40,202 nt of DNA, taken from positions 1 through 40,202 of the forward strand of contig CACNWD010000010.1 of assembly GCA_902624085.1 (NCBI GenBank), written 5' to 3'. Of the stretch, positions 34,496 through 40,202 are shown piece by piece. The translations under genes and the position numbers were made by a program. The DNA is from an uncultured Prochlorococcus sp. Lineage in GTDB: Bacteria > Cyanobacteriota > Cyanobacteriia > PCC-6307 > Cyanobiaceae. Numbering within the stretch: position 1 is the first letter of the stretch; each line of letters starts with the position of its first letter. The notes beneath the pieces were generated by a model that was given only the letters and a program-made list of their open reading frames with translations, had not been told where the DNA came from and did no database searches.

Positions 34496-36126
34496 GTCTT
34501 AATAAATTTTCTAAATTATTTGAAGAATTAGATTCAAATAATAGTATTAATAAAAAAGTTAATTCTCTAACTAAATATTTTAAATCTAATAGTAACTTAA
34601 ATAATATTTGGACAATATATCTATTAATAGGTAAAAGAAATAAAAGATTTATAAGTGGTAAATCACTTAGAGAGTATTATTCAGATATTTATAAAATGCC
34701 TCTATGGCTAATAGAAACTTGTTATACAAAAGTTGGAGATTCTGCGGAAGTTATTTCTTTACTATTACAAGATAAATTACCAGAAAAAGATATTAAAGAG
34801 GATATATCTCTTGACGAATTAATAAATAATATACTGCCAAATTTTTTCAAATTAGATGAAAATCAGAAAAAATCATATATTAAACTTCTATGGGAAAAAA
34901 TAACAAAAGACAATCAATTAATTTTTAATAAAATTCTTACAGGAACATTCAGGATAGGAGTCTCTAAAGGTCTAGTAACAAAAGCAATATCTAATATGAC
35001 AGGAATCGATGAGTCAATAATTTTACATAGGTTAATGGGCGATTTTGAACCAATTGAAGAAACATATATTTTTTTAATAAATAAAAAATTAGAACAAAGA
35101 GAACTTGCATATAAACCATATCCCTTTCAATTAGCTAATACATTTGATGAGAAAATAAAAGAAACAACATCAATAAAGCAATATCATTTTGAATCAAAAT
35201 GGGACGGCATTAGAAGTCAAATAATAAAAAGAGCTAACAACATATCAATATGGACAAGAGGAGAAGAGTTAGTAAATAAAACTTTTCCTGAATTAATAAA
35301 AATAATATCAGATTTGAAAAATGACTTTGTGGTCGATGGAGAAATTTTAATTTGGGATGAAAATAAAAATATGCCCGAAGATTTTTCATTATTGCAGAAG
35401 AGGCTTGGAAGAAAATCACCCTCTATAAAAATTCAAAACGATTTACCTATAGTCTTTGTGGCTTACGATATTTTAGAAATAAATGGTAATGATATAAGAA
35501 ATAAAATCTTAAGTGAGAGAAGAAATATTCTTGAAGAAAAATTTTTGAACTCAATTTCAGAAGATCAAACTATTGCCTCTAAAAAGATAAAAATCACTAA
35601 ATTACTTAAAATGAATAGCTGGGAAGAGGTAGAAGAATCAAAAAATTCAGCTAGGAATATTAACACCGAAGGTTTAGTTATTAAAAATAAAAATTCTAAA
35701 TATTTACCTGGAAGAAAGAAAGGTAATTGGTGGAAATATAAAATTGATCCTATGCAACTTGATGGGGTTTTAATTTATGCGAGACCAGGAAGTGGTAAAA
35801 GGGCAGATTTATATACTGACTATAGTTTTGCTATTTGGGAAAATAATAAACTTGTTAAATTTGCTAATGCTTATTCGGGACTTAATAATGAAGAAATAAA
35901 AGAATTAGATAAATGGATTAGAAAAAATACATTAGAAAGATATGGACCAGTAAGATCTGTTAAACCTGAATTAGTATTTGAAATATCATTTGATAATATA
36001 CAAATTTCTAAACGTCATAAATCAGGTATTGCATTAAGATTCCCAAGAATAACAAAATGGAGAAAAGATAAAAATATAATGGATGCAGATAAATTAGAGA
36101 ATGCGATGAGGATGATAAGAAGTTAA
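34492..36126 (+). CDS. ATP-dependent DNA ligase
   Basis: The enzyme seals DNA nicks using ATP. It has 544 residues. The N-terminal DNA-binding domain (about 1-200) is followed by the nucleotidyltransferase motif I ESKWDG with catalytic lysine K236, motif III VDGEILIW, motif IV NTEGLVIK and motif V WWKYKIDPMQLD. The C-terminal OB fold ends with RFPRITKWR. The plan matches the bacterial LigB type found in Lhr-linked cassettes, not the NHEJ LigD. Four genes around it overlap or nearly touch: 4 bp with the exonuclease and 2 bp gap to the helicase. Confidence 0.93.
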   Translation: MSLNKFSKLFEELDSNNSINKKVNSLTKYFKSNSNLNNIWTIYLLIGKRNKRFISGKSLREYYSDIYKMPLWLIETCYTKVGDSAEVISLLLQDKLPEKDIKEDISLDELINNILPNFFKLDENQKKSYIKLLWEKITKDNQLIFNKILTGTFRIGVSKGLVTKAISNMTGIDESIILHRLMGDFEPIEETYIFLINKKLEQRELAYKPYPFQLANTFDEKIKETTSIKQYHFESKWDGIRSQIIKRANNISIWTRGEELVNKTFPELIKIISDLKNDFVVDGEILIWDENKNMPEDFSLLQKRLGRKSPSIKIQNDLPIVFVAYDILEINGNDIRNKILSERRNILEEKFLNSISEDQTIASKKIKITKLLKMNSWEEVEESKNSARNINTEGLVIKNKNSKYLPGRKKGNWWKYKIDPMQLDGVLIYARPGSGKRADLYTDYSFAIWENNKLVKFANAYSGLNNEEIKELDKWIRKNTLERYGPVRSVKPELVFEISFDNIQISKRHKSGIALRFPRITKWRKDKNIMDADKLENAMRMIRS

Positions 36127-36128
36127 TT

Positions 36129-38609
36129 ATGAAAAAAATAATTGGAAAAGATTCAGAGAATCATATTAGAAAATTTTTCAAGAAAAACAATTGGCATCCA
36201 TTAGAGTTTCAGATTGAGGCCTGGGAGTCTTATTTAAAAGGTGAAAGTGGAATTATTCAAGTTCCAACAGGATATGGCAAGACTTATGCAGCTTTAATGG
36301 GTCCACTTTTAAAATTAAAAGAACTAAAGTATTCAAAAGGTATAAATATTTTACTAGTTACCCCGTTAAAGGCCTTAAGTAGAGATTTAAAAAAATCCAT
36401 ACTTGATGCTATTCAATTTTTCGATCCCAATATTACCGTAGGAATTAGAAATGGTGATACATCAAATTATATAAAGAAAAAGCAAACAATTAAACCTCCT
36501 AATATCTTAATAACAACACCTGAATCATTAACTTTACTAATTGCAAATAAAGAATCAAACAAATTATTTAGAAATTTATTTTCAATTATTATCGACGAAT
36601 GGCATGAATTAATGGGTTGCAAAAGAGGTAATCAATGTGAACTAGCTTTAAGTTGGCTAAGAGGAAATAATAAAAATATTCAAATATGGGGCATGAGTGC
36701 AACTATTGGAAATATAGAAGAGGCCGCTAGTTCAATATTAGGATTAAGCTTTAAAAAACCCAAAATAATTAAAAGCAACATAGTGAAAAATATAGAAATA
36801 AAAAGTATTATTCCAAATAACATTGGTACCTTCCCATGGAGTGGTCATTTAGGGATTAAAAGTCATAAATCACTTTTAAAAGAAATCGACAAAGATAAAA
36901 GTACATTAATATTTACAAATACAAGGAATCAATCTGAAAGATGGTTTCAATGTCTGAGATATTTCAACCCAGATATGGAACAAAATATTGCATTACATCA
37001 TGGTTCATTAGATAAAGAGGCTCGGAAATATGTTGAAGAAGGAGTTAAAGAGGGAAGTATAAAATGGGTAGTTTGTACTAGTTCTTTAGACTTAGGAGTG
37101 GATTTTCAACCAGTTGATCAAATCGTTCAAATAGGAAGTGCTAAAAACATAGGTCGTCTTATTCAAAGGGCTGGCAGAAGTGCACATAAACCTGGAGGCA
37201 TATCAAAAATATTATTTATGCCAACAAATGCTCTTGAATTATTAGAGATTAGTGCCATGAGGAAGTTAATAAATAAAGGAATAACAGAAAAAATCAACAT
37301 CCCTGAATTATCATATGATGTTCTTTTACAGCATCTAGTAACTCTTGCTTGTGGACCAGGTTTTGATCCAAGGATAGAAAAAGAAAGAATAAAAAATTGC
37401 CTTAGTTTTAGAAATTTAAAAGATGAAGATTGGCAATGGTGCCTAGACTTCTTGGAGTATGGAGGAAGATGTCTCAAAGCGTATCCAAAATACAAAAAGA
37501 TCGAAAAAATTTATGACTCTATTAATAAAAAAGACTTTACATATACAGTTAGAGATAAAACATTAATTAGAATTCATAAATATAATATAGGAACAATCAC
37601 GAGTGATAAATCAGTAATTGTTAAATATATAAAAGGAAAATCACTTGGAAGTTTGGAAGAAAATTTTGCTTCTAAATTAAAGATTGGTGATACTTTTTTC
37701 TTTGCGGGCAAAATGCTTGAATTTATAAAAATTAGAGATATGATTTTATACGTAAAAAATTCATCTCAAAAAAGTTCAATGATCCCTGCTTGGATTGGAG
37801 GACAAATGGTTATCTCTGATCTTCTCAGTAAAAATATAAGAAAAGAGATAAGTCTTACAAATAATTTATTTGACTACAAAGAATTTATAAATGAAGAATT
37901 AAAATCGTTATTACCAATATTGGGAAAGCAGAAGGAAATTTCCAATATACCCAAGGAAAACCAATTACTCACGGAAATTTATTCTTTTAATGGCTTTAAA
38001 ACATTATTTGTTTTTCCTTTAGAAGGCAAATTTGTAAATGAAGGTATTGCATTCCTATGGGCATTAAGATTTGTCAATCTAAATAAAACCACCTTCAGCA
38101 TCACTGCCAATGATTTCGGCTTTAGTTTAACTTCAACAGAAAACTATGACTTTTCAGTTTTAAATAATTATTTATCTTATTTTATGAGTATTAAAAATTT
38201 AGAAAAAGATTTAGAAAGTGCGATAAACTTCTCAGAATTAACTAAAAATAAATTTAAAAATATTGCTCAAATAAGTGGTTTAATTAACAACAACAATCCA
38301 TCAAAATTAAAAACATCTAATCAATTAAGCATTAGCTCAAATTTATTATTTGAAGTTTTTAATAAGTATGAAAATAATCATTTATTGTTAAAACAGTCAT
38401 ATGAAGAAGTAAAAAAACAGCAATTAGAAATTGACCGAATTAATTCCTCCCTTCAGAGAATGAGCAAATTAGATCTTATTCTTAATAAAACAGAGTACCC
38501 TAGCCCATTTGCATTTCCATTACTTGTAGAAAGGTTAAACAATACATTAAGTAATGAAACTATAGAAGAAAGAGTAAATAAATTAATAAAATCTTATGAA
38601 AAATATTAA
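36129..38609 (+). CDS. Lhr-like ligase-associated DEXH helicase
   Basis: This is an ATP-dependent 3'-5' helicase of the Lhr core type. It has 826 residues. Motif I is PTGYGKT (46-52), motif Ib region TPESLTLL, DEXH box DEWH at 156-159, and motif III MSATIG. The second RecA domain has NTRNQSERW and, for motif VI, QRAGRSAH. It is followed by the winged-helix and Lhr core domains (about 390-700). The length is that of TIGR04121-type ligase-associated helicases, about half of full-length Lhr. The end overlaps the pdeM start by 14 bp. Confidence 0.9.
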   Translation: MKKIIGKDSENHIRKFFKKNNWHPLEFQIEAWESYLKGESGIIQVPTGYGKTYAALMGPLLKLKELKYSKGINILLVTPLKALSRDLKKSILDAIQFFDPNITVGIRNGDTSNYIKKKQTIKPPNILITTPESLTLLIANKESNKLFRNLFSIIIDEWHELMGCKRGNQCELALSWLRGNNKNIQIWGMSATIGNIEEAASSILGLSFKKPKIIKSNIVKNIEIKSIIPNNIGTFPWSGHLGIKSHKSLLKEIDKDKSTLIFTNTRNQSERWFQCLRYFNPDMEQNIALHHGSLDKEARKYVEEGVKEGSIKWVVCTSSLDLGVDFQPVDQIVQIGSAKNIGRLIQRAGRSAHKPGGISKILFMPTNALELLEISAMRKLINKGITEKINIPELSYDVLLQHLVTLACGPGFDPRIEKERIKNCLSFRNLKDEDWQWCLDFLEYGGRCLKAYPKYKKIEKIYDSINKKDFTYTVRDKTLIRIHKYNIGTITSDKSVIVKYIKGKSLGSLEENFASKLKIGDTFFFAGKMLEFIKIRDMILYVKNSSQKSSMIPAWIGGQMVISDLLSKNIRKEISLTNNLFDYKEFINEELKSLLPILGKQKEISNIPKENQLLTEIYSFNGFKTLFVFPLEGKFVNEGIAFLWALRFVNLNKTTFSITANDFGFSLTSTENYDFSVLNNYLSYFMSIKNLEKDLESAINFSELTKNKFKNIAQISGLINNNNPSKLKTSNQLSISSNLLFEVFNKYENNHLLLKQSYEEVKKQQLEIDRINSSLQRMSKLDLILNKTEYPSPFAFPLLVERLNNTLSNETIEERVNKLIKSYEKY

Positions 38610-39255
38610 AACATGTCCTTCTACTAATTTTTCTTGGAAAGGTACCAAGATAGAACTTTATGCTAGCCAAGTTTTATTTATTCCTTTAACAAGAGAATTG
38701 CTAATAAGTGACGTACATATTGGGAAAGCGGAGTATTTTCAATTAAATGGTATCCCACTCACAAATAATGAAGACGAAAATAATATTAATCGAATTTATA
38801 AGTTAATAAATCAATTTAAACCAAGAAAGTTGGTAATTTTAGGAGATTTATTTCACAGTAGATTCTCACTAAATAAAAATCTAATTTATAAAGTGGAAAG
38901 ACTTTTTAAAAATTTTAAAAATAAAATTGAATTAATAGAAGGAAATCATGATAAGGGTTGTAAAATAAATGGTATTTCTTACTTAAAAGAAAAAAAATCA
39001 TTAAATCTTATCTTTACACATGAGCCAATCAAAAAAAAAGACAATAATAAATTAAATATTTGTGGACATTATCACCCAAAATTAATATTAAAAAATAATC
39101 AAGATAAACTTTCTTTTAAGTGTTTTGCTTTTGATTCAATAAATAATAATTTATATCTTCCATCTTTTGGTGATCTGACTGGGGGTTTTTTATGTAAAAA
39201 ACATTTTAAGAAATGGGCAATTATTTCTGAAAATAATATTGTTGAAATAAGTTAG
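38596..39255 (+). CDS. pdeM: Ligase-associated metallophosphoesterase
   Basis: This calcineurin-like enzyme belongs to the family that accompanies Lhr and ATP-ligase in DNA repair clusters (TIGR04123-like, PdeM). It has 219 residues. The metal site is complete: SDVHIGKAE, LGDLFHS, EGNHDKG, FTHEP and CGHYHP. The ATG at 38596 lies inside the helicase end, giving a 14-bp overlap; this is good evidence of one operon and translation coupling. A possible substrate is a DNA 2',3'-cyclic or 3'-phosphate end, which is inference from the family. Confidence 0.9.
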   Translation: MKNIKTCPSTNFSWKGTKIELYASQVLFIPLTRELLISDVHIGKAEYFQLNGIPLTNNEDENNINRIYKLINQFKPRKLVILGDLFHSRFSLNKNLIYKVERLFKNFKNKIELIEGNHDKGCKINGISYLKEKKSLNLIFTHEPIKKKDNNKLNICGHYHPKLILKNNQDKLSFKCFAFDSINNNLYLPSFGDLTGGFLCKKHFKKWAIISENNIVEIS

Positions 39256-39456
39256 ATTATTTTTGGATTGATTTCCATAAATAATTAAATATCGAGTATA
39301 AGAGCTCAAAAGAATTAAAAACTTTATAAATTTAAATCTTGCAGATGCATATTTAATAATAAAAATTAAATTCATAAATTAGATTAATGGTACAAATATA
39401 CCCATGTTCTAGTAAAGATATTTGCGTTATAAAAAATATAAACTGTAAATATTGAC

Positions 39457-39756
39457 ATGAAAAAGTTAATTTTTTCAATTTTTTCCACATTATTAATATT
39501 GCCATTTCATGTTTATTCAAATGAATCATTTTCTGTAGAAATTGATGCACTAACACTAGTAATGAAAGAATATAAAAATAATAAATTAGGGATAAAAAAG
39601 GCTAAATTGATCAGTCCAAGCTACATGGCATATAAGCAGGATGAATGCAATGCAAAGGTTGAAGTAACTGAAAAAAGTGGTTTACAAATTACAACGATAC
39701 AATCATTTCATGTAAATATTTGCAAAAAAGAAATTAATAGAACTCTAAATAATTAA
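39457..39756 (+). CDS. Small secreted protein
   Basis: This 99-residue protein has a typical signal peptide (MKKLIFSIFSTLLILPFHVYS, probable cleavage after residue 21) and a mature part of about 78 residues with two cysteines (DECNAK and NICKK). I know no family. It is 201 bp after pdeM, in an AT-rich gap with no other gene, and is likely monocistronic. A TTTTCCACA sequence (39481-39489) lies inside its signal-peptide codons. Confidence 0.6.
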   Translation: MKKLIFSIFSTLLILPFHVYSNESFSVEIDALTLVMKEYKNNKLGIKKAKLISPSYMAYKQDECNAKVEVTEKSGLQITTIQSFHVNICKKEINRTLNN

Positions 39757-40148
39757 CATTTCTGACACAGTATTGACAAATAATTCGCTAAATCTCCTTT
39801 TTATTAAGTAATTTCACTCAAAATAAATCTTAAGAAGTTTACATAAAAGTAATAATTAAAAATCTAGATTATTTAAATCTGGATTTATTCAAGAAAACAT
39901 ATTTCAAAGATAAATTTTTTAAGGTGTCTAATATTACGAGTAAAAAAAAAGAGATTAACCCACAGAAGATTTATGTATTTTTTTTAAAATAAAGTTTTAA
40001 AAATTTTTAATAATATTTACTTTTTGTTAGTGAGTCCAAAAAAACTACAAGCGCTTTTTAAAATTTTTTCCACAAGTTTTTCCACATTTTTATAGTAAGA
40101 TTTTATATTTGGTTAAAAATCTTTTTATGTAAAAAATGAAATTCTCTA
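39757..40148. other. Non-coding stretch with DnaA-box-like sites
   Basis: I find no convincing gene in this 392-bp AT-rich stretch. Notable pieces are two TTTTCCACA sequences at 40066-40074 and 40078-40086, 12 bp apart on the same strand, and a direct repeat AAATCTRGATT at 39860-39870 and 39875-39885. A third TTTTCCACA is at 39481-39489. TTTTCCACA is close to the cyanobacterial DnaA box. Confidence 0.5.
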
Positions 40149-40202
40149 CTAATCTTTCTTCTTCTCTGCAACTTTTTGTAGTTCAGTATTTGACATAAGT
40201 GC
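40149..40202 (-). CDS. Possible 3' end of a gene running in from the right
   Basis: A minus-strand frame is open from 40202 down to a TAG at 40149-40151. It reads ALMSNTELQKVAEKKKD; an internal Met could also start a 15-residue peptide. It is short, so this is weak evidence; a C-terminal tail of a protein encoded beyond the window is the likeliest reading. Confidence 0.3.
   Translation of the reverse strand, partial: ALMSNTELQKVAEKKKD

Noticed and set aside
37163-37495. Open frame antisense to the Lhr-like helicase
   Set aside because: It is fully embedded in conserved helicase sequence and is a shadow.
39190-39556. Two minus-strand frames near the end of pdeM and the secreted-protein gene
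   Set aside because: They overlap coding sequence of good genes and are composed mostly of AT-rich codons with no pattern.
40136-40198. Plus-strand 20-codon frame at the right edge
   Set aside because: It is antisense to the better-looking partial minus-strand frame and has no helix, motif or promoter.
1-40202. tRNA, rRNA, CRISPR array, insertion sequence or integrase
   Set aside because: I looked on both strands for T-loop-like GTTCGAA, regular spaced repeats and transposase motifs and found none.

Overview
The window is AT-rich, densely packed DNA from a picocyanobacterium, almost certainly a marine Prochlorococcus and probably a high-light clade. The grounds are the combination of chlP, pcyA, petN, thf1/psb29, sipA and a devBCA-type exporter, the very low GC, near-zero gene spacing, several TTG/GTG starts and the near absence of Shine-Dalgarno sites. 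I infer the organism from gene content and style; no search was run, and I do not assign a clade.

Positions 1-25.3 kb are core genome. A cut-off lptB ATPase gene is followed, going right on the minus strand, by a typA gene that looks damaged: its conserved C-terminal domain is replaced by an unrelated 43-residue tail. Next come an M15B carboxypeptidase, chlP, glyS, sir and an M15D dipeptidase, with the 3' ends of facing genes overlapping. The minus-strand block recG, an unknown 356-residue protein, tsf and rpsB follows; rpsB has a structured leader whose pairings interlock. A glycosyltransferase and a 50-residue basic protein lead to a minus-strand operon pcyA-devB-devC-devA. Divergent to it is a pair of M16 peptidase genes, then sipA, ftsH, clpP, thf1/psb29, a small membrane protein gene and petN. 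petN (33 residues) overlaps the start of the small membrane protein gene.

From about 25.4 to 33.5 kb the style changes. There are many small, mostly unrecognised genes on both strands, several under 60 codons: secreted proteins, a lipoprotein, single-helix membrane proteins, and two paralogous helical proteins that bracket a photolyase. This stretch also has a ribbon-helix-helix regulator with a candidate operator, a DUF2130 protein with a possible PD-(D/E)XK nuclease site, and a stand-alone IF2 N-terminal-like domain. It looks like flexible or fast-evolving genome.

From 33.5 to 39.3 kb is a tight four-gene DNA-repair operon: SNM1-type exonuclease, ATP-dependent DNA ligase, Lhr-type helicase and metallophosphoesterase (PdeM). 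All four genes are complete and have their catalytic motifs. The window ends with a small secreted protein, a 392-bp non-coding stretch with two closely spaced DnaA-box-like sequences, and possibly the 3' end of a gene running in from the right. I saw no tRNA, rRNA, CRISPR array, insertion sequence or integrase.
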